Assembly (NCBI RefSeq): GCF_005876955.1 | Contig: NZ_SSCL01000002.1 | Coordinates: forward strand, 248,001-312,000 | Origin: Sinomonas gamaensis | GTDB taxonomy: Bacteria; Actinomycetota; Actinomycetes; Actinomycetales; Micrococcaceae | DNA length: 64,000 nt | Direction: 5' to 3' | Part shown: one piece after another, positions 48,505 through 59,441 of the stretch | Position numbering within the stretch: position 1 is the stretch's first letter | Layout: each line of letters begins with the position of its first letter | Translations under genes and position numbers: made by a program | Notes under the pieces: generated by a model | What the model saw: the letters and a program-made list of their open reading frames with translations, nothing else | Databases searched by the model: none | Told to the model about the DNA's origin: nothing

Positions 48505-49335
48505 TCAGTGCGCCGCAAGGCGCCCGGCGATTGCCGCGGCTCCTGCGCGCTGGAATTCTTCGATCCGTTCCCGGGGGGAGCCGTGAGTCACGAGCGCCTC
48601 CCCGACGAGAACGGCATTGGCGCCCAGGCCCGCGTACTCCGCGACATCCTCGGGGCTCCGGACGCCGGACTCGGCCACGATCACCGGCCCAGTCGGAATG
48701 CGGCTGGCAAGGCGGCCGAAGACTCCGCGGTCGACGTCGAGCGTCTTGAGGTTCCGCACATTGATCCCGAGGATGCGGGCGCCGGCCGCAAGGCCGCGAT
48801 CGATTTCCTCCTCGGTATGCGTCTCTACGAGAGCGTTCATGCCGAGGTCGTGCGTGAGCTCGAGGAAGCCCTTGAGCTCGGCGTCGTCGAGCGCGGCGAC
48901 GATGAGCAGCACGAGATCCGCCCCGTGGGCACGGGCCTCGTGGATCTGGTACTCGTCGACCGTGAAGTCCTTGCGCAGGAGCGGGGTCGGGACAGCGGCG
49001 CGCACGGCGTCGAAGTCTGCGAGGCTCCCGTTGAACCGCCGCTGCTCGGTGAGGACGCTGATGACGGCAGCTCCCCCGTCGGCGTACTGCCGGGCAAGCT
49101 CGGCTGGGTCCCCGATCGCCGCCAGGTCGCCTTTCGACGGGCTGCGGCGCTTGACCTCGGAGATGACCTTGAGCTCGGTTCGAGGGTTCGCGGCCCCACC
49201 GAGGGCGGCGAAGGCATCCAGAGCCGGCTGACGGTCCGCCGCGGCTTCCCTGACCTCGTTCAGCGAGAGGGTTCGCCGCCGTGTCTCGAGGTCTTCCCGG
49301 ACGCCCGCGATGATGTCATCGAGGACCGTCGCCAT
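48505..49335 (-). CDS. trpC: indole-3-glycerol phosphate synthase
   Basis: Ring-closing step of tryptophan synthesis, 276 aa. Motifs: [15 protein letters not shown] (phosphate and catalytic Lys), [28 protein letters not shown] and [14 protein letters not shown]. The ATG at 49335 overlaps the stop of the small membrane gene upstream by one base (TGATG). Monofunctional, with no fused TrpF. No trpD or trpF gene is present in the window. Confidence 0.97.
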   Translation of the reverse strand: MATVLDDIIAGVREDLETRRRTLSLNEVREAAADRQPALDAFAALGGAANPRTELKVISEVKRRSPSKGDLAAIGDPAELARQYADGGAAVISVLTEQRRFNGSLADFDAVRAAVPTPLLRKDFTVDEYQIHEARAHGADLVLLIVAALDDAELKGFLELTHDLGMNALVETHTEEEIDRGLAAGARILGINVRNLKTLDVDRGVFGRLASRIPTGPVIVAESGVRSPEDVAEYAGLGANAVLVGEALVTHGSPRERIEEFQRAGAAAIAGRLAAH

Positions 49336-49598
49336 CAGTGGCTGTTCTTGAGCTTGCTGCCGCCCACGCCGTAGCCCGCGCGACGCATGGCCCAGCCCAC
49401 AATGAGACCGATCACGACGATCACGACGCCAGCCCAGAAGATCGGGGAGTTCGCGATGACGAACGCGATGCAGGAGACGAGCGAGCCAATCAGCATGATG
49501 AAGACGCACGTCCACGCGGCCGGGCTGTTCCCGTGTCCGAGGTCCTCGCCGTGGAGGACCACCTTGGTGCTGCCCTGGGAACCGCTCGCGTTGCTCAT
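49335..49598 (-). CDS. HGxxPAAW-motif small membrane protein
   Basis: An 87-aa protein of the actinobacterial HGxxPAAW family; the motif reads HGNSPAAW. Two membrane helices follow (about residues 29-50 and 54-72). Function is not known; the gene regularly sits in the trp cluster of Micrococcaceae and relatives. I start at [11 protein letters not shown] (49598) rather than 49634, since AGGAGAAG-type purines lie just upstream. Overlaps trpC by one base. Confidence 0.85.
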   Translation of the reverse strand: MSNASGSQGSTKVVLHGEDLGHGNSPAAWTCVFIMLIGSLVSCIAFVIANSPIFWAGVVIVVIGLIVGWAMRRAGYGVGGSKLKNSH

Positions 49599-49661
49599 GT
49601 CCTTCTTCTCCTCGATAGGGGTTCTAACGGCCATTCTGCCATCTTCCGATGGCTGGCCGGC

Positions 49662-50354
49662 TCAGGTGGTCGGATCCTCGCCCTTGGTGAGGCGGTCCCA
49701 CCCGTCGATCTCGTCCACGCGGCCTGAGGTGGAGGCAGGCTCCGCGCCGTCGCCCTCGGCGACCTTCGACTCCCTGCCGGGGCGTGGAGAAGCCCCCTGG
49801 CCGGCGTCGTACTTCGTTCTGGTTGGCCAGCGGCGGGAGGCGACCAGGGCGAGGACGCCGCAGAGGGCCAGGACGATTCCTGCGGCGGCGGCAGCGGCGG
49901 GGAACCAGGTGAGCGTCGTGGAGGCGGGGCCGCCGGACACACCGGTTGCCTTGGCGATGGAGCTGTCTGCCGCTCCACGCGGGTCCGCGATCACCGCAAA
50001 GCATGCGGCCGCGACGCCGAAGCCGGCAAGGACGACGACGGCGCTTGAGACCGCGCGCCCGATCCTCCCAGCCACTGCGGCGGCGAGTGTGCCCGCGAGG
50101 CCGACGAGCGCGAGAGCGGTCACCGCGGTGGCCGCCTGGCTTCCCGGCACCGTGACAGGCGCGGTCCTCACCGCAGCACCTTGGACTTCCGCATCCACCC
50201 ACGTCTGGGTCGTTGCGCCAAAAGCGAGCAGCGCGAACAGGACGCTCAGCCCGACCACCGTCGATTTCCGGGCCCACGGCGGGACCGTCCGGGGCTCGAC
50301 GCGAGGCGGCTCCTGAGCGGGCAGGGATCCGCTGCCGCCGGCTTCGGCCGTCAT
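49662..50354 (-). CDS. tryptophan-operon-associated membrane protein
   Basis: A 230-aa membrane protein of the Trp biosynthesis-associated family. Four hydrophobic segments (near residues 33-52, 78-98, 105-125 and 155-175) are flanked by a Pro/Glu-rich N-terminus and a polar C-terminal tail. The first loop carries TQTWVDAEV, typical of the family. Function unknown; a link to tryptophan transport or enzyme tethering is only inferred from location. The ATG overlaps the trpE stop by one base. Confidence 0.85.
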   Translation of the reverse strand: MTAEAGGSGSLPAQEPPRVEPRTVPPWARKSTVVGLSVLFALLAFGATTQTWVDAEVQGAAVRTAPVTVPGSQAATAVTALALVGLAGTLAAAVAGRIGRAVSSAVVVLAGFGVAAACFAVIADPRGAADSSIAKATGVSGGPASTTLTWFPAAAAAAGIVLALCGVLALVASRRWPTRTKYDAGQGASPRPGRESKVAEGDGAEPASTSGRVDEIDGWDRLTKGEDPTT

Positions 50355-51910
50355 CAGATCCCGCTCCCGATGCCGGGAAGTGTCGCCGCAGATCGCAGCG
50401 CGGACGCGGTGTGCACGGCACGCAAGGGAGCGGCCGCCTTGTTGACGGATTCGAGCGCCTCGGCCACCGGATCTGAGTCGGCCACGATCCCACCTCCGGA
50501 CTGGACGTACGCCCGGCCCTCGCGCAGCAGCGCTGTCCGGATCGCGATGGCCATGTCCATGTCCCCTGCGAAGTCGAAATACCCCACCACGCCGCCGTAC
50601 ACGCCCCGCCTCCGGGGCTCGACTTCGTCGAGGAGCCGCAGGGCACGGGGTTTGGGGGCACCCGAAAGAGTTCCAGCAGGGAACGCCGCCGCCAAAACGT
50701 CGTAGGCCGTGGCGTCCGGCCGGAGGTGGCCGTCGACGGTCGAGACGAGATGCATGATGTGGCTGAAGCGTTCGACCTCCATGAACTCGCTGACCTCGAC
50801 CGTGCCCGGCCGGCAGACCTTCGACAGGTCGTTGCGAGCGAGGTCGACGAGCATGAGGTGCTCGGCCCGCTCCTTGTCGTCTGCTAGCAGCTCCTCGGCC
50901 AGTGCGCGGTCGGCTTCGACGGTCGCACCGCGAGGACGCGAACCGGCAATCGGATGGGTCACCACCTGATCGCCCTTCACGGTCACGAGGGCCTCGGGAG
51001 AGGAACCGACGATCGAATACTCGCGGCCGTCGGCGTCTGCGAGGCTCAGCAGATACATGTAGGGGCTCGGGTTCATAGCCCTCAGCACCCGGTAGACGTC
51101 GAGCGGCGGCGCGTTGAAGTCGAGCTCGAACCGCCGGGAGATGACCACCTGGAAGACTTCGCCGTCGACGATTGCCTCTTTGCCCCGGGCAATCGCGGAC
51201 AGGTATCCCGACTCCTCCCAGTTCTCCTCGACCTTGTCGCGGTAGTCCACGATCGGTCCGAGGATGGACACCGCCGACGGCGCAGGCTCGAGGACGCGCT
51301 CGACCATCCGGGAGAGCCGCTCGACGGCGTCGCGCCAAGCCTCGTCGACGCGCTCGCTGCTGTTGTCGAAGTTGATCGCGTTGGCGACGAGCGTCACTGT
51401 CCCGTCGACGTTGTCGTGGACCGCCAGATCGGTGACCAGGTTCATGGCGAGCTCGGGCAGCTCGAGGTCGTCCTCTGGGGGCGAGAGCAGCTTCTCCCAC
51501 CGGCGGACCGCCTCCCAGCCCACGAAGCCCACCATCCCCGAGGTGAGGGGCGGCAGCCCGTCGAAACGCTCGGTGCGGAGCGCGGCGACGGTGTCGCGGA
51601 GGGCCTCAAGCGGATTTCCGCCGGTGGGGACCCCCACAGGGGGCTCCCCGATCCAGTAGGCCTCGCCGCCTCGGCTCGTGAGCGTGGCCCGCGACCGCGC
51701 GCCGATGAACGAATAGCGCGACCACGAACCGCCCACTGCCGCCGACTCGAAGAGGAAGGTGCCGGGGTGCCCGTCTGCGAGCTTCCGGTAGAGGCTGATC
51801 GGCGTCTCTGCATCAGCGAGGAGCTTGACGCGCACGGGGATGACTCTTCGGTCCGCGGCAAGCCTGCGGAACTCGCCGAGCGTCGGTTCGATGACTCCAA
51901 GGTCCAGCAT
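50354..51910 (-). CDS. trpE: anthranilate synthase component I
   Basis: Makes anthranilate from chorismate using ammonia from the TrpG glutaminase, which is not in this window. 518 aa. The tryptophan-binding feedback motif is recognisable as FLFESA near residue 50. The catalytic half has YSIVGSSPEALVTV, THPIAGSRPRGAT and LMLVDLARNDLSKV. The ATG at 51910 lacks a clear ribosome binding site. It follows hisI after 59 bp and probably shares its transcript. Confidence 0.96.
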   Translation of the reverse strand: MLDLGVIEPTLGEFRRLAADRRVIPVRVKLLADAETPISLYRKLADGHPGTFLFESAAVGGSWSRYSFIGARSRATLTSRGGEAYWIGEPPVGVPTGGNPLEALRDTVAALRTERFDGLPPLTSGMVGFVGWEAVRRWEKLLSPPEDDLELPELAMNLVTDLAVHDNVDGTVTLVANAINFDNSSERVDEAWRDAVERLSRMVERVLEPAPSAVSILGPIVDYRDKVEENWEESGYLSAIARGKEAIVDGEVFQVVISRRFELDFNAPPLDVYRVLRAMNPSPYMYLLSLADADGREYSIVGSSPEALVTVKGDQVVTHPIAGSRPRGATVEADRALAEELLADDKERAEHLMLVDLARNDLSKVCRPGTVEVSEFMEVERFSHIMHLVSTVDGHLRPDATAYDVLAAAFPAGTLSGAPKPRALRLLDEVEPRRRGVYGGVVGYFDFAGDMDMAIAIRTALLREGRAYVQSGGGIVADSDPVAEALESVNKAAAPLRAVHTASALRSAATLPGIGSGI

Positions 51911-51969
51911 GGCTTGAGTGGGGTGCCTTTCTGGGGCGGGCGGTGGATGGGAGCTGGAGCTGGCGCCGG

Positions 51970-52371
51970 TCAGGCCGTTCCGACGACGGCGGGGAGCTCC
52001 CGGCCGTCGAAACAGGTCCGAGTGCCGGTGTGGCACGCCGCACCCACCTGATCCACTTGGACGAGGAGGGCGTCGCCGTCGCAGTCGAGCGACACTGCCT
52101 TGACCCACTGGACATGCCCGGACGTGTCGCCTTTGCGCCAGTATTCCTGTCGGGACCGCGACCAGAAGGTCACACGCCCGGACGTCAACGTCCGTCGGAG
52201 GGCCTCGTCGTCCATCCAGCCCACCATGAGCACTTCGCGACTGTCGAACTGCTGGACGACGGCAGCAACCAGCCCAGCGTCGTCGCGCTTGAGTCGGTCG
52301 GCGACGTCAGCTGGGAGGCTCACGGGCGCGCCGTCAGCTTCACGGAGGGAGGGGTCATTCTGTTCAGGCAT
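51970..52371 (-). CDS. hisI: phosphoribosyl-AMP cyclohydrolase
   Basis: Third step of histidine synthesis, a zinc and magnesium enzyme, 133 aa. [14 protein letters not shown], the metal-binding [15 protein letters not shown] and [11 protein letters not shown] are intact. TAGACT (52379-52384) lies 7 nt before the ATG, so a leaderless hisI-trp mRNA is predicted. It is transcribed away from the two plus-strand genes that separate it from hisF. Confidence 0.96.
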   Translation of the reverse strand: MPEQNDPSLREADGAPVSLPADVADRLKRDDAGLVAAVVQQFDSREVLMVGWMDDEALRRTLTSGRVTFWSRSRQEYWRKGDTSGHVQWVKAVSLDCDGDALLVQVDQVGAACHTGTRTCFDGRELPAVVGTA

Positions 52372-52448
52372 CCCCACAAGTCTAGTGGGGTCGGGATGTA
52401 CATTTCGCCCGCGCGCGTGCGCCCGCCCGCATGCTAGTTTCGCTTGTG

Positions 52449-53093
52449 ATGCACTTCGTTCCGCCCTCCCGGGAAGTCTTGGCCGAGACCCTGCTCGCGG
52501 CCGGTCCTGCCGCGCCCACCCTCTGCGAAGGGTGGAGCACGAAAGAGCTCGCCGCGCACCTGTATCTGCGCGAGCGAAGTGCGCGGGTGGGGTTCGGCCT
52601 GCTGGTGCGAGGCCTTCGAGGCGTCTCGGACGCGGCAGCCTCGCGCCTCGCCGCCGAGCATGCGACGACCGAGAAGTACGGGCAGCTCGTCGCGTCGTTC
52701 CGGGCGGGTCCCCCGAAGGCCTCGCCGCTGCGCATCCCGCGGCTCGACGAAGCCGCCAACCTCGCGGAGTTCTTCGTGCATACGGAGGACGTCCGGCGGG
52801 CGACGGAGCGCTGGGCGCCCCGCGCGCTCGACGAGGCATATGCGGACGCGCTGTGGGAGCACCTCGTGCGTCAGGCCGCGATCCTCTACCGAGGGGTGGA
52901 CCTCGGCATCGTCCTCGTGAGCCCGCATGGGCCCAGGCACGTCGCCAAGCGGGCGCCGGTCTCTGTCGCGATTGTCGGAGAGCCCGGCGAGCTTCTGCTG
53001 CACGCCACCGGCCGAGGATCGCACGCACTCGTGACGTTCGAAGGCCAGCCCGACGCCGTCGCCCTCCTCACAACGGCCGACGTCGGCCCCTGA
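52449..53093 (+). CDS. DinB/MDMPI-type protein, TIGR03085-like
   Basis: A 214-aa protein of the mycothiol-dependent maleylpyruvate isomerase-like (DinB) fold. The N-terminal helical part has [18 protein letters not shown], where the conserved His is a likely metal ligand, and [15 protein letters not shown] provides another. A small C-terminal domain follows. Relatives are annotated as metal-binding, with unknown substrate. ATG 52449 is preceded by TAGTTT eight bases away. It stands on the plus strand inside the his/trp cluster. Confidence 0.75.
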   Translation: MHFVPPSREVLAETLLAAGPAAPTLCEGWSTKELAAHLYLRERSARVGFGLLVRGLRGVSDAAASRLAAEHATTEKYGQLVASFRAGPPKASPLRIPRLDEAANLAEFFVHTEDVRRATERWAPRALDEAYADALWEHLVRQAAILYRGVDLGIVLVSPHGPRHVAKRAPVSVAIVGEPGELLLHATGRGSHALVTFEGQPDAVALLTTADVGP

Positions 53094-53135
53094 GGCTCCG
53101 CCCCGCGAGTCCCTGAGGCGTGGCAGGATGAGGTC

Positions 53136-53573
53136 ATGCCCGCCTTCGACGAAGTCTGGAAGTCCGTGGCCCCGTTGTGGCTTGCCGTGAATGGCGAAGA
53201 ATCCCCTGCCGACGGCGAAGCCACGGTCTTCGCGATCCCCACCTCCGACGTCGACCAGACCGCCAAGCTGCCCGAAGGCGGCGACGTCGTGGGGGCACCG
53301 ATGGGCGACTTCGACGTCGTCGAGGTGACCCAATTCGGCCGCCCAGCAGGCAGGGCGAGAATCGCGTTCGGGGAGAGACTCGCCGTCGTCGGCCGCTTCG
53401 AATTCGAGGCGGGTTTCACCCCCGAGGACTTCGGGCCGGCGCTGCTCGCCGCCCTGGCCGAAGAGGCGTTCCTCGAAGGAGCCGAGACGATCTACACGGT
53501 CGCGGACCGCAGTGAGCTGCCGTCGTTCCTCGGCGATCGGTGGTCGGAGTCCGGTCCGGTTCCCCAGGCCTAA
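53136..53573 (+). CDS. hypothetical 145-residue protein
   Basis: Not recognised. An acidic, soluble protein starting MPAFDEVWKSVAPLW, with no signal peptide, membrane segment or obvious catalytic motif. Segments such as FGRPAGRARIAFG look like a beta-sandwich or open-barrel fold, but this is a guess. It follows the DinB-like gene by 42 bp, and both point against hisF. CAGGAT stands six bases before the ATG, a near match to the leaderless pattern. Codon use matches its neighbours, so it is probably a real gene. Confidence 0.7.
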   Translation: MPAFDEVWKSVAPLWLAVNGEESPADGEATVFAIPTSDVDQTAKLPEGGDVVGAPMGDFDVVEVTQFGRPAGRARIAFGERLAVVGRFEFEAGFTPEDFGPALLAALAEEAFLEGAETIYTVADRSELPSFLGDRWSESGPVPQA

Positions 53574-53613
53574 TCGCGCCTACTCCGCCCAGTCGAGCTC
53601 GGCGGGGTCGGCC

Positions 53614-54387
53614 TCACCGGACGTCGAAGCCAGCCGCGCGAATGGCAGACTTGACCTTCGCAATCATGTCAACGGGGCCGAAGTGGAAGACGGAGGCCGC
53701 GAGCACGGCGTCCGCACCCGCCTCGATGGCAGGCGGGAAGTGCTCGGGGGCGCCAGCGCCGCCCGATGCGATGAGCGGAACCGTGACGGCCGCCCGGATC
53801 AGGCGGATGAGCTCAAGGTCGAACCCTTCCTTCGTGCCGTCCGCGTCGATGGAGTTGAGGAGGATCTCCCCCACACCCCGATCGGCGGCCTCCTTGGCCC
53901 AGGCCACCGCGTCGATGCCGGTTCCGCGCCGACCGCCGTGCGTGGTGACCTCGAAGCCAGAAGCGGTCCTCGTATCGCCCTGCACGCGGCGCGCATCGAC
54001 TGAGAGGACAAGCACCTGCGACCCGAAGTGACGCGTGATCTCGTCGATGACATCGGGACGCGCGATAGCCGCCGTGTTGATCGACGCCTTGTCCGCCCCA
54101 TCGCGCAGAAGCCTGTCCACTTCAGCGACCCCGCGGACCCCGCCGCCTACGGTCAGCGGGATGAAGACTTCCTCGGCTGTGCGGCGCACGACGTCGAACG
54201 TCGTCTCCCTTTCGGAGGAGGACGCGGTGACATCGAGGAACGTGAGCTCATCGGCGCCGGCCTTGTCGTATCGGTGGGCCAGCTCCACAGGGTCTCCCGC
54301 ATCGCGGAGGCCCTTGAAGTTGACTCCCTTGACGACGCGTCCCGCATCGACATCGAGGCACGGGATGACGCGGACTGCGACGCCCAT
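53614..54387 (-). CDS. hisF: imidazole glycerol phosphate synthase subunit HisF
   Basis: Cyclase half of the HisF-HisH enzyme, 257 aa. The catalytic aspartates are in [15 protein letters not shown] near the start and [10 protein letters not shown] in mid-chain. Phosphate-binding loops [11 protein letters not shown] and [12 protein letters not shown] are present. The partner hisH and hisA are not in the window. Start ATG 54387 has a GGAGG-rich stretch ahead. It lies 29 bp after hisG. Confidence 0.97.
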   Translation of the reverse strand: MGVAVRVIPCLDVDAGRVVKGVNFKGLRDAGDPVELAHRYDKAGADELTFLDVTASSSERETTFDVVRRTAEEVFIPLTVGGGVRGVAEVDRLLRDGADKASINTAAIARPDVIDEITRHFGSQVLVLSVDARRVQGDTRTASGFEVTTHGGRRGTGIDAVAWAKEAADRGVGEILLNSIDADGTKEGFDLELIRLIRAAVTVPLIASGGAGAPEHFPPAIEAGADAVLAASVFHFGPVDMIAKVKSAIRAAGFDVR

Positions 54388-54416
54388 GGCTGGCCCCTCC
54401 TTCTCAGACTTCCGTG

Positions 54417-55262
54417 CTAGATCCGGCACGCGTGGATGCTGCTCACCAGGATGGCGCGGGCGCCGAGGCTGTACAGCTCGTCCATGACCCGGTTCGTGTC
54501 CTTCTTGGGGACCATCGAGCGCACGGCGACCCACTCCGAGTCGCGCAGCGGCGACACGGTCGGCGACTCGAGTCCTGGAGTGAGGGCAGACGCCTGCTCG
54601 ACGAGTTCCTTGCGGACGTCGTAGTCCATGAGGACGTACTTGCGGGCCACGAGCACCCCGGTAAGGCGCCTGATGAGAACCTCGATCGCGGGGAGTTCGT
54701 GCCCCTTCCGCCCGATGAGGACTGCCTCCGACTGCAGGATCGGCTCTCCGAAGACCTCCATCCCGGCGGCCTTGAGGGTGTTGCCGGTCTCGACGACGTC
54801 TGCGATCGCGTCTGCAACGCCGAGGCGGACGGAAGATTCGACTGCTCCGTCGAGGCGCACGATCCGAGCAGGCTTCACGCCCTGGTCGGCGAGGTAGGTC
54901 CGCAACAGACCGTCGTAGCTGGTCGCAACACGACGGCCGTCCAGCTCCGCGACCGACGTGAACTCCCCCGCCGGACCGGCGAAGCGGAACGTCGACGAGG
55001 CAAAGCCCAGCGGGAGGAGCTCCTCTGCCTCGACCTCGGCATCGATCAGCAGATCACGGCCGGTGATGCCGACGTCAAGCGTTCCCTGCCCCACATATAC
55101 GGCGATGTCCCTCGGGCGGAGGAAGAAGAACTCGACGTCGTTCTCCGGATCGAGCATGACAAGCTCGCGGCCCTCGCGGCGCTGGCGGTACCCAGCCTCC
55201 GAGAGCATGGACGAGGCGGCCTCGGAAAGAGATCCCTTGTTCGGGACGGCTACACGGAGCAT
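54417..55262 (-). CDS. hisG: ATP phosphoribosyltransferase, long form
   Basis: First committed step of histidine synthesis. At 281 aa it is the long form with a C-terminal regulatory domain that binds histidine. Motifs include [24 protein letters not shown] and [17 protein letters not shown]. It therefore should not need the HisZ partner used by short forms. ATG 55262 was chosen from the conserved N-terminus. It sits between hisE (87 bp upstream) and hisF. Confidence 0.97.
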   Translation of the reverse strand: MLRVAVPNKGSLSEAASSMLSEAGYRQRREGRELVMLDPENDVEFFFLRPRDIAVYVGQGTLDVGITGRDLLIDAEVEAEELLPLGFASSTFRFAGPAGEFTSVAELDGRRVATSYDGLLRTYLADQGVKPARIVRLDGAVESSVRLGVADAIADVVETGNTLKAAGMEVFGEPILQSEAVLIGRKGHELPAIEVLIRRLTGVLVARKYVLMDYDVRKELVEQASALTPGLESPTVSPLRDSEWVAVRSMVPKKDTNRVMDELYSLGARAILVSSIHACRI

Positions 55263-55349
55263 GGTGGTCTTTCTGGTTTCGAAGGGTGCAGGACGGCTTC
55301 TGGCCGCGGGACGCGCAAGTCCACCGGGGAACAAGCGCAAGCGCCGCGG

Positions 55350-55613
55350 CTAGAGATGCGTGTACACGTCCTTGAGCGTGAGCCCCTTCGCGATCATGAG
55401 CACCTGGACGTGATAGAGGAGCTGGGAGATTTCCTCGGCGGCGGCGACATCGGATTCATACTCTGCCGCCATCCAGACCTCGGCCGCCTCTTCCACAATC
55501 TTCTTCCCGATGCCATGGACTCCCGAGTCCAGCTCGGCGACGGTACGCGAGCCCTCCGGACGGCTCTCGGCCTTCTCGCTGAGCTCGGCGAACAGCGACT
55601 CGAAATCCTTCAC
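55350..55613 (-). CDS. hisE: phosphoribosyl-ATP pyrophosphatase
   Basis: Second step of histidine synthesis, 87 aa, an all-helical MazG-like fold. [13 protein letters not shown] and [11 protein letters not shown] hold the magnesium-binding acidic residues. I place the start at GTG 55613 ([15 protein letters not shown]), which matches family length. The frame also has a GTG at 55676 that overlaps the ribH stop by four bases; if used, hisE carries a 21-residue Ser/Pro-rich extension and is translationally coupled to ribH. Confidence 0.93.
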   Translation of the reverse strand: MKDFESLFAELSEKAESRPEGSRTVAELDSGVHGIGKKIVEEAAEVWMAAEYESDVAAAEEISQLLYHVQVLMIAKGLTLKDVYTHL

Positions 55614-55672
55614 GGGGTCAAGACTACTGGAGCTTGGAGCCCCATCCGGTCGTCGGGGAGGCGTGTGACCTG

Positions 55673-56903
<1,231 letters not shown>

Positions 56904-56904
56904 A

Positions 56905-57552
56905 TCATTCCTCCCCGGCGCCCGAGCGGGTCGCCACGAACTGTGCCAGGTCCTCGATCGAGATGAGGGGGCATCCGTGCTCGTCAGCGAACTCCCGAAG
57001 GGCGGGAAGCCTCATCATCTCTCCGTCGTCATGGACCACTTCTGCAATCACTCCTACAGGAGCCAAGCCTGCCAGACGGCAGAGATCGACGGCCGCCTCG
57101 GTGTGGCCCTGGCGAGCCAGCACACCACCATCAACCGCACGCAACGGGAATATATGCCCCGGGCGGGAGAAGTCCGCCGCCGTCGAACTCGCGTCCGCCA
57201 AGGCCACCACAGTCTTGGAGCGGTCCGTCGCGCTGATGCCCGTCGAGATGCCAGACCGCAGATCGCACGAGACGGTGTAGGCGGTTCCCTTCGCGTCCTG
57301 ATTGTCCACGACCATCGGCGGCAGGAGCAGACGGTCCGCGATCTCGCCGGCGAGCGGAACGCAGATCACCCCGGACGTGTGCCTGATCGTCCAGCCCATG
57401 AGCGCCGGAGTGGAGAACTGTGCGGCGAAGATGATGTCGCCTTCGTTCTCGCGGTTCTCGTCGTCCACGACGACGACGGCCCTGCCGGCGCGGAGCGCGT
57501 CCACGGCGGCCTGAACCGGCTCGAGCCGGATTGCCTGCGCTTGAGCGCTCAC
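56905..57552 (-). CDS. ribB: 3,4-dihydroxy-2-butanone 4-phosphate synthase
   Basis: Forms the four-carbon unit of riboflavin from ribulose 5-phosphate. 215 aa. The acidic loop VVDDENRENEGDI binds magnesium and FAAQF, SGISTGISATDR and RPGHIFPL complete the active site. GTG 57552 overlaps the ribE stop by four bases (GTGA). The rib genes ribD-ribE-ribB-ribA-ribH overlap or abut up to ribA, suggesting one co-translated unit. Confidence 0.96.
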   Translation of the reverse strand: MSAQAQAIRLEPVQAAVDALRAGRAVVVVDDENRENEGDIIFAAQFSTPALMGWTIRHTSGVICVPLAGEIADRLLLPPMVVDNQDAKGTAYTVSCDLRSGISTGISATDRSKTVVALADASSTAADFSRPGHIFPLRAVDGGVLARQGHTEAAVDLCRLAGLAPVGVIAEVVHDDGEMMRLPALREFADEHGCPLISIEDLAQFVATRSGAGEE

Positions 57553-58166
57553 GCCGTCACCCCCTGAAAGGCCATCAGGCGTGCGGCGTACTTGGCCATC
57601 ACGTCCACTTCGAGATTGACCGCCGCCCCGACCGGCTTGCTCCCCAACCCCGTCTCCGAGAGCGTTGCCGGGATCAGCCCGACCTCGAACCACTGGTCGC
57701 CCTCCTCTGGGGCGCTCACGGCAGTCACGGTGAGGGAGACGCCGTCGACCGCTATTGATCCCTTCTCTGCGATATAGGGAGCAAGATTCCCGGGCACCGA
57801 GAACCGGAGCCTGTGCCAGTTCTCCAGCGGTTCACGTTCGGCAAGGATCCCGACCCCGTCGACGTGCCCCTGCACCACGTGCCCGTCGAGACGGCCGCCC
57901 GCGGGGACGCAGCGCTCAAGGTTCACGGTGTCTCCCGCCTGGAGGCCGCCAATCGTGGTCCGCGCGAGGGACTCCCCCATGACGTCTACGGTGAAGGTGT
58001 GTCCGTCGTTGCTCGTCGCCGTGAGGCAGCAGCCGTCGACGGCGATCGACCCGCCGAGCGGGAGATCCGCGGCGAGTGTAGGGGCAGAGAGCGTGATGAC
58101 GGCGCTCTTTCCGGTCGAATCGACCGCGACGACGGTGCCGCGCTCGGCGATGATCCCTGTGAACAT
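57549..58166 (-). CDS. ribE: riboflavin synthase alpha chain
   Basis: Dismutates two lumazine molecules to riboflavin. Two lumazine-binding repeats are seen: MFTGIIAERGTV with SIAVDGCCLT in the first, and DGHVVQGHVDGVG with SIAVDGVSLTV in the second. 205 aa. The ATG at 58166 overlaps the ribD stop by one base, and its end overlaps ribB by four bases. Confidence 0.97.
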   Translation of the reverse strand: MFTGIIAERGTVVAVDSTGKSAVITLSAPTLAADLPLGGSIAVDGCCLTATSNDGHTFTVDVMGESLARTTIGGLQAGDTVNLERCVPAGGRLDGHVVQGHVDGVGILAEREPLENWHRLRFSVPGNLAPYIAEKGSIAVDGVSLTVTAVSAPEEGDQWFEVGLIPATLSETGLGSKPVGAAVNLEVDVMAKYAARLMAFQGVTA

Positions 58167-59296
58167 CAGTGGATTCCTTCCGCGAGGGGATGGATGTGGT
58201 CGGGGGTGACGGATGACGCTGAGGTGACGACGGGTCGGAGGTGGAGGCGAAGATCGTCTCCGAGGCGGCGCACCGCACCCCCGCCGCTCTCGTCCCAGTC
58301 CCACCGCTGGGCGTCGGCGAGTGTTCGGATACCGAGGTCCGCGATGGTGTTCTTGCCGGAGCCGAGGATCAGGGGTGCCTGGTAGACGATGAGCTCGTCG
58401 ACGAGTCCCGCTGCGAGGAACGCGGCAATGATGCGGGAGCCTCCCTCGACCATGACGTGCCGGACGCCTACATCGAACAGCGCCGCGAGTGCCTCTGCCG
58501 GGTTCTGGGTTCGCAGGTGGCGGAACCGGCCGTCGTCGCCTCGGACGGCCGCGCCTTCCGGCACGTCACGGAGTCCCATCACCGCGCGCAGGGGCTGATG
58601 CTCATGGGGCGTTCCGTCGGAGGATCGCGCGGTGAGCCGCGGATCGTCGATCACGACAGTCTGGCTGCCGACGAGGATGGCGTCGATGCGGGCGCGGAGC
58701 GAGTGGTTGTCCGCGAGCGACTCGGGGCACGTGATCCATTGGCTCGTGCCATCCTCTGCCGCGATGCGGGCGTCGAGCGTCTGGGCCATATGGAGCGTCA
58801 CAAAAGGACGTCTTGCCCTGACCGCTGCGAACCAGCGCTCGTTGAGCGCCTCGGCCTCGTCCGCGAGGAGTCCGGGTTCGACTGCGACCCCTGCTGCCCG
58901 CAGAGTACGGGCTCCGCCGGACGCGATGTCGTGCGGGTCATCGACGGCGTACACAACCCGAGAGATGCCTGCCTCGATGAGGGCCTGTGCACACGGCCCT
59001 GTTCGCCCTACGTGATTGCACGGTTCGAGAGTGACGTACATCGTTGCCCCAGCAAGCTCCACGCCGTCGCGTGCCGCATTGGCAATCGCATCCGCCTCGG
59101 CGTGGGCAGTACCGGCACCCCGGTGAAAGCCTGTGGCGAGAATCGTGCCCTGAGGGTCGACCGCGACCGCTCCGACGAGCGGGTTAGCTCCCCGGACGCC
59201 CTGCGTCGCGAGTTGGAGCGCGACGCGCATGAACGACGCGTCGGGTTGCGACCACGACGGGCCAGCTGCTCCTTGAGAGCCTGCGGGATTGCTCAT
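58166..59296 (-). CDS. ribD: bifunctional riboflavin deaminase-reductase
   Basis: Deaminates and then reduces the pyrimidine intermediate. The N-terminal deaminase (to ~residue 145) has zinc ligands in TAHAEADAI and LEPCNHVGRTGPC. The C-terminal reductase has ILVGSQTVVIDDPRLT and VMVEGGSRIIAAFL. 376 aa. ATG 59296 has no ribosome binding site of its own. It overlaps the stop of a 22-codon upstream ORF by four bases, so its translation probably depends on that ORF and hence on the FMN riboswitch. Confidence 0.96.
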   Translation of the reverse strand: MSNPAGSQGAAGPSWSQPDASFMRVALQLATQGVRGANPLVGAVAVDPQGTILATGFHRGAGTAHAEADAIANAARDGVELAGATMYVTLEPCNHVGRTGPCAQALIEAGISRVVYAVDDPHDIASGGARTLRAAGVAVEPGLLADEAEALNERWFAAVRARRPFVTLHMAQTLDARIAAEDGTSQWITCPESLADNHSLRARIDAILVGSQTVVIDDPRLTARSSDGTPHEHQPLRAVMGLRDVPEGAAVRGDDGRFRHLRTQNPAEALAALFDVGVRHVMVEGGSRIIAAFLAAGLVDELIVYQAPLILGSGKNTIADLGIRTLADAQRWDWDESGGGAVRRLGDDLRLHLRPVVTSASSVTPDHIHPLAEGIH

Positions 59297-59361
59297 CCGC
59301 GGACCGCCGTGGCGGGCGTGGGGTAATTAAGGCTTGAGCAGAGCCACTGCTGAGAGTCCAT
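59293..59361 (-). CDS. 22-codon upstream ORF between FMN aptamer and ribD
   Basis: ATG 59361 follows the strong site AAGGAAGG by about five bases. The peptide starts MDSQQWLCSSLNY and is not recognised. Its TGA overlaps the ribD ATG (ATGA, 59293-59296), the hallmark of termination-reinitiation coupling, and ribD has no site of its own. It reads as a leader peptide through which riboswitch control reaches ribD. Too short to judge by codon use; the evidence is the site strength and exact overlap. Confidence 0.7.
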   Translation of the reverse strand: MDSQQWLCSSLNYPTPATAVRG

Positions 59362-59403
59362 CGCAACCTTCCTTTCCGGACCGCAGCGGCTCCGGGGTTG
59401 CGA
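59361..59403 (-). promoter_or_regulatory. stem that can hide the leader-ORF ribosome binding site
   Basis: TCGCAACC and GGTTGCGA (59396-59403 with 59361-59368) form a perfect 8-bp stem that covers the end of AAGGAAGG and the A of the start codon. A nested hairpin CCGGA/TCCGG (59376-59380 with 59391-59395) lies inside. It is placed just past the FMN aptamer and is a natural expression platform. Confidence 0.6.
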
Positions 59404-59441
59404 CAGAGGCGGCACACCGCTGACGGTGCACCGCTGACTGC

